DNA from: Lytechinus pictus | Lineage: Eukaryota > Echinodermata > Echinoidea > Temnopleuroida > Toxopneustidae | Direction of reading: 5' to 3' | Assembly: GCF_037042905.1 (NCBI RefSeq) | Contig: NC_087257.1 | Span: 9,950,001-10,014,000 of the forward strand | DNA length: 64,000 nt | Shown here: positions 28,601 through 36,180 of the stretch, piece after piece | How the letters are laid out: each line of letters starts with the position of its first letter | Position numbering within the stretch: the first letter of the stretch is position 1 | Translations under genes and position numbers: made by a program | The notes under the pieces: model-generated | What the model saw: the letters and a program-made list of their open reading frames with translations, nothing else | Database searches by the model: none | Told to the model about the DNA's origin: nothing

Positions 28601-30193
28601 TAATTCAATCGCTACAAGGAAATGACCTGCAGATTTGCTATTTTATGGTGAACAAACTCCCTCGCCGTCCCATTTTGGAATACTTACCAAGCCGTCCGAA
28701 TTTCCAATCGGTAACTAGATCAATTCGTCACGGGCCAGCGAGGGTGTTCCAAACTGGGTGGTGCCGGAAGGTCGACCCGCTCAATTTGTCCGTTTAATCG
28801 AATCTCTTGGAGGGTAATTGTTTTAATGAGTTTCAATGAATTGACGTTGGAACGTTTGGAGGGGGTTGAATACAAATGAATGGGATGAAATGACCAGAAA
28901 AAAAGAAAACTCCTTGATACACAATGCTTAAAATGGTTTCAGGAAAAAATTGAGGTCACTGGAGATAGGTGAAAGGATTCAATGCCCATCTTCCTAGTCG
29001 GTTTTTATTTGCCTATTGTTCCAATGAGCGTGAACCTTGAAATATCAGGATATAATTAAAAAGATAACATAAAATTGGGGAAAAATCAACATGCAACTTA
29101 TCCCACAATTTTCTTTCATTTTCTTCTATTTCATTATTTAGCTTTAATAGTCCGTATTCTAAAATCGGGTTTAATTTCAGCTGTAGTCTGAAGTTGTGGC
29201 TTTGCTATGGATAGCAAATAATCTTGTGAAATCAAATAGTATCAAACGATACATGCAGGTTCAATTTATCTGCTCATTTGATATTCAAATAATGAATTAC
29301 TCTGTTGATAGTATGGTTTTGTTCATCATTAAGGCATGATGAAAAACCACAGTATACCCTTTTTAACATTTAGGTTTCCCATAATTTTCACTCAGAGTTA
29401 GACCATGGCTTATTAAAAAGTTAAACCGGATTTCAGAATTCCGTCAAACTTCTTGCGGTATCATTAGGAATAAAACGATAAAAAGTATTCTGTTTGCATG
29501 GTTTGAGCAAACGCTTGGTTGATTTTTTTTTACAATCTTTACTTGCAGGGTTTTCTCCTAGCGATCCTTTACTGTTTCATGAATGGAGAAGTGAAAAATG
29601 AGATAAAGCGAAAATGGCGGCTGCACTTGTTGAACAGAACTCTGAGCACCCATAGAACATTACGCAGCTGTCAGTCACGGTCGTCGTGCTCGACACCGCC
29701 CAGGAAAGATTCGATGAAGAACCATTCCGTCTTCGAAACCAGCATCGGGCGCTCGACGTTCGGCGAACGATTCATCGCGTTGAAAAAACAATTCTCGCGG
29801 GGCGATTCGTCAAACGGTCACGTGGGCAACGGTTCCCTTGGCAACAGTATCGTGATACCGGATCCATCCGAACCGAGGCCAAACCCGGACGGTGCTGCGG
29901 ACCGGAGTAACCTTTACGACCACCATCCACCTGACTTCGATGAACACGAGAACGACGTCGAAGTGAATGAGAAAACCAAGATTGACATCAAAATCGAGGA
30001 AGCTTCGGATGACACACCGAACAGTGACCACGACGAGAGGGTCGATATGGAGAATGAAACGGAAGAAAAAAGTGATGTTTTTGAGGACGACGAGGAGGAG
30101 TGTGATATGACTTGTTCCGATGGACATACTAAACATGGCGTCAGTGATGGTGAATCAAGACAAACATTCAGTAACATTGAAACTGAAGTATGA
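4320..30193 (+). CDS. PTH-receptor-like class B (secretin family) GPCR, 5' partial
   Basis: Exons: 4320-4491, 5123-5291, 13633-13693, 16812-16884, 21181-21266, 27900-28038, 29549-30193; the reading frame is continuous for 447 residues to a TGA. All junctions are GT-AG and phases agree. The product should be a plasma-membrane peptide-hormone receptor coupling to G proteins. Visible hallmarks: TM2 'RNMIHMHLF' (class B His), the TM3 cysteine 'PGCKVAF' paired with the ECL2 'GCWW' cysteine, TM3 'LVEGVYL' (Glu), TM4 'GWG', TM6 '[11 protein letters not shown]' (Thr and Pro), TM7 'LYCF' (Tyr), helix 8 'NGEVKNEI'. The TM2, TM5 ('LATKLR') and TM6 phrases point to PTH receptors rather than secretin, CRH or calcitonin receptors. 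Missing: ectodomain and TM1, encoded further left. The tail ends -ETEV, a class I PDZ ligand form. Receptor family is secure; orthology to PTH1R/PTH2R needs a tree. Confidence 0.93.
4600..4675. repeat. GT microsatellite ending in poly-G
   Basis: (GT)n with G interruptions followed by a G run, 110 bp after the first visible receptor exon. A C run and A run follow at 4788-4814. Confidence 0.95.
5123..5291 (+). CDS. Receptor exon: end of ECL1, TM3, ICL2, start of TM4
   Basis: Begins after 'cattcag' in phase 0 and ends 'TGG G' before 'gtaagt' (phase 1). It encodes the TM3 disulfide cysteine (GCKVAF), the conserved '[14 protein letters not shown]' and the 'GWG' start of TM4. The donor lies only 24 bp left of a repeat element starting at 5315. 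Confidence 0.95.
5315..6755. mobile_element. Inverted-repeat element carrying a 154-bp satellite with AGGTCAAAGGTCA
   Basis: Ends are inverted: GTCTCGCCTGC at 5315 and GCAGGCGAGAC ending 6755. After a (GTC)n run come seven monomers starting at 'tctata' at 5417, 5571, 5725, 5886, 6040, 6194 and 6348; the step is 154 bp, once 161. Most monomers carry AGGTCAAAGGTCA or a one-base variant (for example 5663-5675), the DR1 form bound by RXR-partner nuclear receptors. There is no transposase. A relative lies at 56141-57077. Minus-strand reading frames here simply repeat with the array and are not genes. Confidence 0.88.
7173..7553. repeat. Possible MITE with GGTTAGGTCCA ends
   Basis: 'ggggttaggtccattttt' at 7173 and its inverted partner 'agtggacctaacacc' near 7540; two further direct copies of 'gggttaggtc' lie at 7320 and 7350. 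No clear target duplication. Confidence 0.45.
8345..8620. repeat. Dispersed hairpin repeat (family H), copy 1
   Basis: Inverted halves: 'tgtcgaaagttggtgaacc' near 8429 against 'caccgattttcgacaaag' near 8539, with 'acaattgcaaatttgtcgtt' between. Four related copies in the window: 28137, 35715, 41400 and 63308. Confidence 0.65.
9538..9820 (+). repeat. Full-length tRNA-derived SINE, copy 1
   Basis: The head carries Pol III promoter-like boxes: A region 'gttgtggcccagtgtataag' and B box 'GGGTTCGAATCCC' at 9590. The body has 'tgctgcactcgacccaggtg', 'gggtacccggtagg' and 'gagcgctgaaaggcagctgg'; it ends with 'gcgctatataat' and an (ATT)n tail. It is the best preserved copy with 12728-13005. Confidence 0.85.
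9940..10012 (+). repeat. Decayed tRNA-Leu/Ser-like SINE head
   Basis: 'gtgccgtggcgaagtgttc' and 'gtccggggttcgatgatc' match in order the tRNA-like head at 1885-1966 (minus strand), including the GTTCGAT B-box core. Confidence 0.45.
10124..10704. mobile_element. TTAA hairpin MITE (family C), copy 1
   Basis: Inverted ends AGGAGAATGAAACC / GGTTTCATTCTCCT; TTAA on the right (10705-10708) and a mutated 'taaa' on the left. The halves are inverted copies, each with 'catttgaatattg.gatcactaatgct' and 'gtccgatttttctcaaact'. No coding capacity. Same family as 53823-54406. Confidence 0.87.
10709..12727. other. Receptor intron, nothing recognised
   Basis: No exon, RNA gene or complete element identified. 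There is a GA-rich stretch at 10800-10930 and a short inverted phrase 'ttcacattgag'/'caatgtgaaat' near 11361/11431. Reading frames at 11051, 11698 and 11745 overlap each other and lack domains. Confidence 0.45.
12728..13005 (+). repeat. Full-length tRNA-derived SINE, copy 2
   Basis: Same structure as copy 1: A-box region 'cttggtatagtggttctgac', B box 'GGGTTCGAATCC' at 12783, body 'ctgcactcgacccaggtgag' and 'gggtacccggtagg', tail 'gcgctatataaatttagc'. Confidence 0.85.
13633..13693 (+). CDS. Receptor exon: TM4
   Basis: A 61-bp exon between 'tttttcag' and 'gtaagt'. It reads '[18 protein letters not shown]' in the frame fixed by both neighbours (phase 1 in, phase 2 out), with the TM4 Pro after GWG and an Arg at the membrane exit as in PTH receptors. 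It is too short to stand out alone; splice phases and TM4 content support it. Confidence 0.92.
13875..14295. mobile_element. Hairpin MITE with AAGGCCACCGCA ends
   Basis: The left end 'aaggccaccgcacaccttac' pairs with the right end 'gtaaggtatgcggtcgcctt'. Inner inverted parts also match ('caatccgattttt' against a decayed partner). No clean target duplication seen. Confidence 0.75.
14643..15060 (+). pseudogene. LINE reverse-transcriptase fossil
   Basis: Three non-LTR reverse-transcriptase blocks appear in order but in broken frames. First is a '[10 protein letters not shown]' phrase near 14830, typical just before the catalytic palm. Next is '[12 protein letters not shown]' at 14938-14973, matching the conserved block 4 phrase of Jockey/CR1/RTE-like elements. 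Last is 'FYVDD' at 15042-15056, the active-site (Y/F)xDD box. Stop codons and frame changes separate them, so this is a dead, short copy. Endonuclease and 3' end not found. Confidence 0.75.
15061..16811. other. Receptor intron, nothing recognised
   Basis: No exon or complete element recognised. G runs lie at 16621-16636 and a GT-rich stretch near 16700. Reading frames at 15242, 15667 and 15737 have no domain features. Confidence 0.45.
16812..16884 (+). CDS. Receptor exon: ECL2 and start of TM5
   Basis: A 73-bp exon after 'cctgcag', ending at 'gtaagt'. It encodes '[20 protein letters not shown]': the ECL2 cysteine partner of TM3, a Trp pair and the 'W-I-I-x-x-P' entry to TM5. Phase 2 in, 0 out. 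The donor is 99 bp from the start of the LTR retrotransposon. Confidence 0.94.
16984..17375 (+). repeat. Left LTR
   Basis: TG...CA boundaries. Contains 'ccgaataaatcaag' (AATAAA, a likely polyadenylation signal) near 17134. Identical by eye to the right LTR. Confidence 0.93.
17377..17399 (+). promoter_or_regulatory. Primer-binding site, tRNA-Leu type
   Basis: TGGTGGCCGCGGTGGGAT begins one base after the LTR. It complements the 3' end of a typical animal tRNA-Leu (CCA end plus acceptor and T stem) with one mismatch over 18 bases. The tRNA identity rests on remembered tRNA-Leu 3' ends. Confidence 0.75.
17508..17920 (+). repeat. 97-bp tandem array
   Basis: Units begin 'gcctggagagaggcaag' at about 17510, 17608, 17705, 17802 and 17898, period 97 bp. 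Each contains a segment related to the 50-bp unit that follows ('gcacgttggtgaatagc'). Reading frames on both strands are open through the array only because the period and sequence lack stops; not treated as a gene. Confidence 0.9.
17921..18320 (+). repeat. 50-bp tandem array with alternating variants
   Basis: Eight 50-bp units start at 17921, 17971, 18021 and so on to 18271, each 'gtgcctacacacgttggtga' followed by 'atagcgccctggatgtgtgt'. The next bases alternate GGCGG and GGAGG in successive units, giving a 100-bp higher-order period. The last unit diverges. Confidence 0.93.
18541..18860 (+). pseudogene. RNase H-like remnant of pol
   Basis: Phrases typical of Ty3/Gypsy RNase H lie in order in different frames: '[12 protein letters not shown]' (near 18577-18612), '[11 protein letters not shown]' (near 18635-18667), and '[11 protein letters not shown]' (18755-18787). 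Frame changes and stops break the region. No reverse transcriptase, integrase or protease could be recognised elsewhere in the element. Confidence 0.7.
19617..19632 (+). promoter_or_regulatory. Polypurine tract
   Basis: 'ttggggaggggctg' sits directly before the right LTR, the expected place for the plus-strand primer. Confidence 0.75.
19633..20024 (+). repeat. Right LTR
   Basis: Same 392 bp as the left LTR, followed by the GTAT duplication. Confidence 0.93.
20190..20224. repeat. Poly-T/poly-G run
   Basis: A long T run passes directly into a G run. Similar T-G junctions occur at 44487-44506 and 51311-51345. Confidence 0.9.
20931..21119. mobile_element. Short MITE ending CTAAAAAAAG...CTTTTTTAGAG
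   Basis: Arms 20931-20968 and 21079-21119 are inverted: 'aaaatgaccattctcttgg' against 'ccaagagaatggtaatttt'. It ends 62 bp before a receptor exon. No clear target duplication. Confidence 0.8.
21181..21266 (+). CDS. Receptor exon: TM5 and start of ICL3
   Basis: An 86-bp exon after 'cccccaaccag', ending before 'gtagct'. It encodes '[18 protein letters not shown]' then a short polar ICL3 segment. 'LATKLR' is the PTH-receptor-like cytoplasmic end of TM5 that contacts the G protein. Phase 0 in, 2 out. Confidence 0.94.
22591..23015. mobile_element. TTAA MITE with CGTTCCCGGGA ends
   Basis: TTAA on both sides (22587-22590 and 23016-23019). Inverted ends: left 'acgttcccgggattcaagag' against right 'ctcttggttctcgggaactt'. 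This explains two overlapping antisense reading frames of 166 and 178 codons, which share the mirrored ends and have no domain. Confidence 0.82.
23038..23304. mobile_element. hAT-like MITE with CACTGGCGAATCCAGGG end
   Basis: The left end CACTGGCGAATCCAGG pairs with the right end CCTGGATCCGCCTCTG. Flanking 8-mers 'cttacatg' (23030-23037) and 'cttgcagg' (23305-23312) agree at 6 of 8 bases, compatible with an old 8-bp target duplication. Interior G and C runs, no transposase. Confidence 0.75.
24398..24530. repeat. Partial MITE (CCGTAACACAAAGG family)
   Basis: 'gccgtaacacaaaggttt' then 'ctgattggttcctagtcagt' and 'gataggccat', in the same order as the complete copy at 35254-35404. The right end is lost at the adjoining TTAA element. 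Confidence 0.6.
24544..25027. mobile_element. TTAA hairpin MITE (family B), copy 1
   Basis: The left end 'aagacaagtccatccc' follows TTAA (24540-24543); the right end 'ggggtggacttgacct' is followed by a decayed site. Both arms carry 'agcgaaact' and 'atgacatttaaaa'-type phrases in inverted order. Diverged from the clean copy at 38446-39032. Confidence 0.75.
25074..25210. mobile_element. Small palindromic MITE (CCGTAACACAAAG family)
   Basis: 'agcccgtaacacaaagc' against 'ttttgtgttacggggc', with inner 'acgattgatt'/'gatcaatcgt' inverted blocks. Related to 35123-35253. Confidence 0.75.
25416..25552. mobile_element. Short MITE with CACTCT..AAAAAA ends
   Basis: The left 'cactcttaaaaaatgaaagg' mirrors the right 'ctttctttttttagagtg'. 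The ends resemble the 20931-21119 element. Confidence 0.65.
25553..27403. other. Receptor intron, nothing coding
   Basis: AT-rich with poly-G runs at 25814-25826 and 26720-26727. A single transposon-like end 'ctggcggatccaggggg' at 26606 has no partner found. No exon recognised. Confidence 0.45.
27404..27704 (+). repeat. tRNA-derived SINE, copy 3
   Basis: The head has 'cgttcgaatccca' (B box, 27468); the body 'tacactcaacccagacgag' and 'gggtacccatcagg', 'gagcgctggaaggcagctcg'; tail of ATA/ATT repeats. It ends about 200 bp before a receptor exon. Confidence 0.82.
27900..28038 (+). CDS. Receptor exon: ICL3, TM6, ECL3, start of TM7
   Basis: A 139-bp exon after 'gcttatcag', ending 'TTTCAG' before 'gtagga'. 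It encodes '[18 protein letters not shown]' (TM6 with the conserved Thr and kink Pro), ECL3, and '[10 protein letters not shown]' at the entry to TM7. The junction with the previous exon makes a Ser where vertebrate PTH receptors usually have Arg before KL. Phase 2 in, 0 out. Confidence 0.94.
28137..28355. repeat. Dispersed hairpin repeat (family H), copy 2
   Basis: Starts 'cgcaacgcagaacggattga', then 'attgtcaaatgcccttcatg', inner 'caattctttgtcagctccga', then 'caccaattttcgacaaagac'. Best relative is 63308-63606. The right end appears truncated. Confidence 0.65.
29149..29444. mobile_element. MITE of the 'CCGTATTCTGAA' family
   Basis: Left 'gtccgtattctaaaatcggg' against right 'ccggatttcagaattccgtc'; the interior has 'agttagaccatggct'. 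The better preserved relative is 43312-43623, in the opposite orientation. Confidence 0.7.
29549..30193 (+). CDS. Receptor last exon: TM7, helix 8 and cytoplasmic tail
   Basis: Starts after 'acttgcag' and runs 214 codons to TGA. It opens with '[15 protein letters not shown]' (TM7 and helix 8), followed by a basic 'KRKWRLHL' stretch, a Ser/Thr/Arg-rich segment of likely phosphorylation sites, and a strongly acidic end (many Glu/Asp around 29990-30110). The last residues are Asn-Ile-Glu-Thr-Glu-Val, a class I PDZ-binding form. GC content is higher than in the neighbouring introns. Antisense frames at 29810-30177 are shadows of this exon. Confidence 0.94.
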   Translation, partial: GFLLAILYCFMNGEVKNEIKRKWRLHLLNRTLSTHRTLRSCQSRSSCSTPPRKDSMKNHSVFETSIGRSTFGERFIALKKQFSRGDSSNGHVGNGSLGNSIVIPDPSEPRPNPDGAADRSNLYDHHPPDFDEHENDVEVNEKTKIDIKIEEASDDTPNSDHDERVDMENETEEKSDVFEDDEEECDMTCSDGHTKHGVSDGESRQTFSNIETEV

Positions 30194-30564
30194 AATCAAT
30201 GCCTGGAATCACCTTTGTACAAATATGATTGAACTTTCGTCATCGTTTCTCGTGATAACAAAAAAGATCTTTCATTACATTTTTCAAAATATTGATACAG
30301 TTAAACGTACTTGTTTTGTAGTCAACGCTTTTACATATTTATTTTTCTTAACTGTTCATAATCAAGCGTTGTTTATTGTTTTCAGGATTCGAACAAAATC
30401 TCTATTTTCACGACCAAACAGTGGCTAGAACAAAGTGATAGTAGAACAACTTGGTTCAACCATTTGGTTAGACGATCACTCTGTGGAAAAGGAGCTCGAG
30501 GTCACTGTGGCCTGAAAATAGTTAAGACGCCCTCTGTGGACTTAACTCCATGCTCGTCACACTA

Positions 30565-30780
30565 ACTGGGCGTTGTGGCGTGCGCCTGTAATCCAAGCTG
30601 TGGGGAAGTTACAAATTGATGCAGAGGTTCGAGCCCTGGTCACGTCTTTCGGATGGTGACGTTAAAGGTCGGTCCCAGACGTAAGTAATCATATCTGATT
30701 GATGCACGTCTGACAAAACTCAAATACACACACACACACTGCATTGCCAGTGCAGTGAACCTTATATTCAAGTAGGCCTA
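30565..30780 (+). repeat. 7SL-like SINE
   Basis: The head resembles the Alu domain of SRP (7SL) RNA: 'tgggcgttgtggcgtgcgcc' followed by 'tgtaatccaagctgtgggga'. This includes the TGTAAtCC loop phrase and a B-box-like GGTTCGAGCCC at 30626-30636. It continues as 'ttcggatggtgacgttaaag' and 'gtcggtccc', a phrase resembling SINE tails (GACGTTAAA) rather than the rest of 7SL RNA. It is therefore more likely a 7SL-headed SINE than a 7SL gene. It may lie in the receptor 3' UTR. Confidence 0.55.
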
Positions 30781-32859
30781 TAGAGTCGGGGTCGCGAAAC
30801 CGGGGAGGGAGGGGAGGGGTGGCTGAAGAGGCTTAAGCCCCTCCCTACTTTTTTAGTTAACGTTTACAAAAGCATCAAATTACCATGTTACTGTGATTTC
30901 TGTATGATCAACTCCGCCCCTTTCGTCCCAGCCACCCTCATATTCATGGGCCCGTATCAGAAAGGGTTCCGTTTGAACGCGAGTCAAACTATCGAGTGCA
31001 AATTCCAATGGGCACGGTTGATTCGCTGAAAAGTTGCGAATGATTTTTAGAGTTGCGTTTGATTTCAAATCTTTTTCAAACTACCATATTGCCATGACCC
31101 CCCTTTCTGGCTCACCCCCGCCACTATAAGAAACGTTCCACGGCTCCTGCGAGAGCCTCTTTTGTAGCCTCCATTATTATCAAGTATATTATACGTGTCA
31201 ACGTTTTAATGGAAATGTACACCATCAAAGTGTCTTGAGTTTTTTAATGTTGAGCGCAAAAACATTTAGAAAATATAAGATTTTTTTTAAATGGTAATGA
31301 GAGTGTTCATGTCCAGGGGCAGCGCCAAAATGGAAAGGGGCGACCGCCTTCTTGCATTTTTTTCCAAGGTGTAGTTGGGGAGACAGGAATGAGGGAAATG
31401 TGGTGGGGGGGGGGGGTCTTTTACTACAATATAATGAACAGTGTGTCCCGAATGAATGGAAGATTACTCTATTAAGAATATAGTGGTTGTAGGCACAAAG
31501 ATGTGGACAACTAATGATTTTTTTTCATGTAGACTTCTCGAAATATAAAAAAAAAAACATGGAAAAGAGCTACCAATGACAGGAGTGCTAAATATAAGTA
31601 CCTGGACAAATTCCTTATTTTTACTTTTGTTAGAATTATCGAACAAAATTATAATGACTCTCAAGGCATAAATAAAAAGTAATGAATAACAATAAAAAAA
31701 AATACTGTGAAAGTCTCGAACTGTTGTATAATTCTTTTTTTTTAATTCGCTAGGGAAATTCAGACGAGCCATGTTCATGCACTGGTGACTATGACAAAAA
31801 AAACACGCATAGAGGCTGATGGATTTAATATAAATTTTGAAATGCTTGTATATAGAAACTGAGTGCCAGTATTTGCCGCAGGTGTCATTGCATTTACGCG
31901 TTCACGTGTGCTCGTTGGTATAATGTGATTGTCTAACTTCTTTTGATATTGCATTGTTTTATTTATTTTTCAGGAATTTGAAAAATCGGGTATTATAATA
32001 ATTTTATTGAGAATTTTAAGCCGTTTCAGAAAAAGCTTGGACATATATATCACATATAAAGATTGCATAGTTCTATATATCTTGATTACTTTCATTTGAT
32101 TGACTCGAGTGCATATTTTTTTCTGAATTAATTCGTACGTCTATAAAAGATATAATGTCGCAAGAAAATTAATTGCGGTTCCTGAAAATGAAGAAGTACA
32201 TTTGGGAAGTGCCGATTACGACATAGTTTAATCTCTGATCTAACCCTCAATTATTGTTTATTATTTTGATAAGCCCATTTATGTAACATGCCTGGTATAC
32301 ATTATATGTAATAATGGTTTTATTCCAGATTCGATAAGCATGGAAACAATAAAGCCTGACTAAAGATAAAGATGCGATAGACACCATTTCCAATATGCTC
32401 AGGATACATTATTGTATTATAGATTTGTTGATAAAATTTACAAAAATAAGACTTTTCAAACTGCAACGTTCTCATGAATGTCTCAAAATATCATCACATA
32501 TTATGGAAACATGTGAAAATCGTTACATTACATTATAAATTTCTCGAATGTTGCCAAGTAATACATTTTCTAAAGTATCTATAAGCATTCTAATAAGATT
32601 GCTGCTTTACAATGTTCATTTTTGTGCAAAGTGGCAGTGCAATTCTACTAAAAGTGTATTGATGTGGTCAGGTGGTTAGGGCTAATTATCTTACCAAATA
32701 AGTCGATGGTATATCGACCGGGGAAACCCCGCTGCTGGGGGAGGGGAAATTATTCAAAAAAAGATATAAGGACCATTAGCATATATGATGTTCAATTAAT
32801 ATTTATGATGTAAGACATGAAGATGAAGTATACGCTATTCGAAATTTGCCATGATTGTC

Positions 32860-33260
32860 CACAAGCACCGCTATTCATAATCCGAAAACGGAATCAGTAT
32901 ACTTAACAAGGAAGAAGGTTCCCTATTCATTATATAGATTTAGGTTCTTAAATCATAAGGACCATTTTTCATAATGCAAGGGGGCTGTCAATCACGATGG
33001 AACAAAATGGTTTTGATGGTTGCTAGTCGTAATGTCTGTTGAGGATTTTATGAATAGTAACCCTTTAATCAGATTATGAATAGCGATCCCCATTGGATTA
33101 TGAATAGCGATTTCCTATGAAAATGTAACCTTATGACTCATCATTTTCCCATCTAATGAATAAAGGGCCTGACTTACGCGTTATGACTAGCGACCCTCTT
33201 CTGGTATTATGAATAGCGATCTTTATGAATAATGATCATTTTGAATAGTGATCACATTTC
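32860..33260. repeat. Degenerate 'ATTATGAATAGCGATC' repeats
   Basis: At least five copies of (at)tatgaatagcgatc-like words between 33040 and 33240, and the inverse 'gctattcataatcc' at 32870. Likely a decayed foldback element made of short words, in the style of 57869-58293. Confidence 0.6.
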
Positions 33261-34338
33261 CTTATACGATTAGTGGTTCATATGACTGATGTGTGAACTC
33301 AATGAACACGCTTAGATGTGATTTGTATAAATAAAAATAATTATATGACCACCATGATTAAAGTGATTGGTTAACATTGGTTTGACTTTAAAAAAATCTG
33401 AGCTAGAAGGTCACACTTGTCACCTGTGTCTGTGATATGTTACAAAAATGAAGCCCAGAAAAAATTGCGTTCGAAAATAACTATTTAGTGCTTCAAAAAT
33501 TGAAATATAAAGTGACCGAAAACACCATCTTAATCTCATCCCATACACTTATGTGTACTATTTAGGCGTCTATAAGACACCTATTTACAAACTCGGGGTT
33601 TGCCTTGTAGTTTTAGCTTTTCATTCTCAATAATGGTTGTTTTCAGGGTTTATTAGTTCTAATACATGCACTTGTACACATGTTTCATCTTGGTTTGAGA
33701 ATTTTTTAAATCGGCTGCTCACAAAGTTAAACAATACCTTTAAGCAAAAACACACATGAGCCCACCTGACATAAACCAATAGACCCATTTTACAGATTGA
33801 TTAATGGATAACAGTAAACTTTGGTAGCTTCAAAGTTCGGTTTTAGATTATACCTAAAGTAAACGGAAAAGATTCAATATTATTATTTGACGCGAGATTA
33901 GACAATTTGACTTTCTTGATTAAATCGACCATAAAGGGGGTACCAAAAGTGACAGAACGAAGAAGTTTTCTTACTAGTTGTCAATGCGTCTGCTCTTTCG
34001 ATGATTGAAGTACCTATGTATTCACTTCAGTATACATGATTGAAGAAATTGGCAATTTAACCACAACGAACACACAAAGTACGTTGATTCTTGTTATGAC
34101 ATCTGCATTTCCGTTTGAGATGAAATGACCAAATCTTAGTTAACATATTTCTTTATTTTTCATGCCGTAAATGTCAAATGAACTCTTGCTGTATCATCAT
34201 TGTAACTGTTTTGACAATTTGAAGTAAATTATATTATAACATGTATACTCACCGGCTCACGTGTGCTGTTATCTTTTCGTTGTGACCAATGGAGCACTCC
34301 AAGGAAATACAATCAATCGTCTGTGTATCAGATATACA

Positions 34339-34614
34339 ACTGGGCCCCGTCTCACAAAGAGTTGCGATTGATCTTATCAATCGCAACTATGGACGTCCAG
34401 CAACATCAACATTTATTATGCATGTTTGTTCAAAATATTTTCTAACTATGATGTATATTGATGCAATCATTGTTTTCTTGAAAATTCACTGTGCTTCTTT
34501 TTGTTTACAAAGGACATTGTGCAAACTTCCTGTAGAAAAAATTATGACACTGATGTATTTCCATAGAATTACGATTGATTGGATCAATCGTAAGTCTTTG
34601 TAAGACGGGGCCTT
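34339..34614. mobile_element. MITE with GGGCCCCGTCT ends, possible 8-bp target duplication
   Basis: Left 'gggccccgtctcacaaagag' plus 'ttgcgattgatc', against right 'ggatcaatcgtaagtctttg' and 'agacggggcc'. The 8-mer 'gatataca' occurs on both sides (34331-34338 and 34615-34622). Reading frames inside are not genes. Single ends of the same family are seen near 21410 and 22470. Confidence 0.75.
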
Positions 34615-35122
34615 GATATACAGTTGTATCAGGTTTTTTTAATAGCTGTAGCACATTTAATCATAATCCTTGTTACAAGCGGCAATGCAGCGATGAAGTG
34701 TAGATTTGCAAATAATTACAAGACAATTGATTTTTGGTTACAAAATAAACTTGCAATATTGATCGCAAGTTTCTTGCAACGGCCGATTAGTGATATGGGG
34801 TGTTTCCCGAAATGTAATTAACAAGTTTACTAGTCTAATGGATATGTATAGGAACCCTAACACTAACCCTAAGTAAACGGAAATTGGGAGAGTGGACTAT
34901 GTTGAAAGTATTAATTCAAAATTACATTGATGATTTGTATTCGATAAACATAATAAGCAAAGAACTTGTATTAAATAGTAGACACAATTTCATGAATCCA
35001 TTAAAAATATTGGCGGAAGAAATATCTATACAGGTATAGTGTTAAAAACCAGTCAAAACTACAAGGATTCTAGTGTTTTGTACCTGAAACCATGTAAGAA
35101 GCCAAATAACATTAGAAGACCA

Positions 35123-35404
35123 GGGCTCCGTAACACAAAGGTTAGCAATTGATCGTAAGCTTGATTTTCACGATTGATTGCACATTGTAGTCAATGCGAT
35201 CAATCGTAGAAAACTGTTCTACAAAGATTGCTAAGCTTTGTGTTACAGGCGCCAGGGTTCCGGAGGCTAGCCATTAATCGTTAATTTGAAAGACATATTC
35301 TGATTGGTTCCTAGTCAGTCTTCTGAGCAAATTGCGCATGCAACGGCGATCCTGATAGGCCATTTCATTTAGCGATTAATCGCTAACCCTTGTGTTACGG
35401 GGCC
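35123..35404. mobile_element. Two adjoining CCGTAACACAAAGG MITEs
   Basis: 35123-35253 is a palindrome ('ccgtaacacaaaggttagca' against 'tgctaagctttgtgttac'-type end). 35254-35404 has 'ctgattggttcctagtcagt' and ends 'aacccttgtgttacggggcc'. The same two modules occur separately at 25074 and 24398. Confidence 0.7.
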
Positions 35405-35666
35405 CAGTAGTATAGTGTAATTATTAGGAGATCGGTTCAAAATACCTTCTAAAATAAAATATTTGGGCTATAAAATATGGCAAATAATCATTCGAAGATA
35501 GAATCTGCATTACAACTCGAAGTTAAAACATTGTTTAAATGTTCTGACAAGGAAAGCTTGCATAGAACCCACTTCAACAAGTTGCTGATCATTTACAGAT
35601 GAATATTTATGGCCGAGGCAAAACCGTTAAACGTTACTGATGTCAAACATTTTTACTGGTTTGACA

Positions 35667-36180
35667 TAGGCCCCTGATACCGAAAGTGGACTGACGCCGC
35701 CGCGAGATCACTCCGGACTTTTCGCATTTACTACGGAGACACTCTCTACAACGCACCAATTCCTTTGAAAATGCTAGTCAAATCACAATGGACATGATGG
35801 AGTGCTGAGAGGCTTTCGTCGAAAGTTTGTGGACCAGGACAGCATCGGAATCTCTTGACTCTGCATGGACAACGACATATTTGCAATTATTCGTCCGGTG
35901 CAAATTTTCGGATAATCAACTGTCCCAGTCCATCGACTTTCGACAAAAGCCTCTCAGCTCTCCATTGTGATTTTTAATTGCATTTTCAAAGGAATCGATG
36001 CTTGTAGAGAGTGTCTCCGTATAGTAAATGCGAAAACCCTGATACACATAAGCCGCCTTTACGTCACCTATTCACGTTGAGTTTTAAAGTCAGCATTTGA
36101 TAGTGTTCGTTAGCAATTACTATTATTCACTATCTAGTTCATGGGTCAAGCCGGTCTGAGTCCACTTGAGTCCACATACC
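35667..36180. mobile_element. MITE remnant interrupted by hairpin repeat (family H), copy 3
   Basis: 'gcccctgatac' at 35668 and 'ccctgatacacataagccgc' at 36038 flank a palindrome (35717-36038) whose arms are 'ttcgcatttactacggagac' and 'gtctccgtatagtaaatgcg'. Sequence after 36040 matches, inverted, the interior of 41563-42033. So one transposon apparently landed in another. Confidence 0.6.

Noticed and set aside
29810..30177. Antisense reading frames of 87 and 108 codons
   Set aside because: Shadows of the receptor's last coding exon, whose acidic tail gives stop-poor antisense frames.
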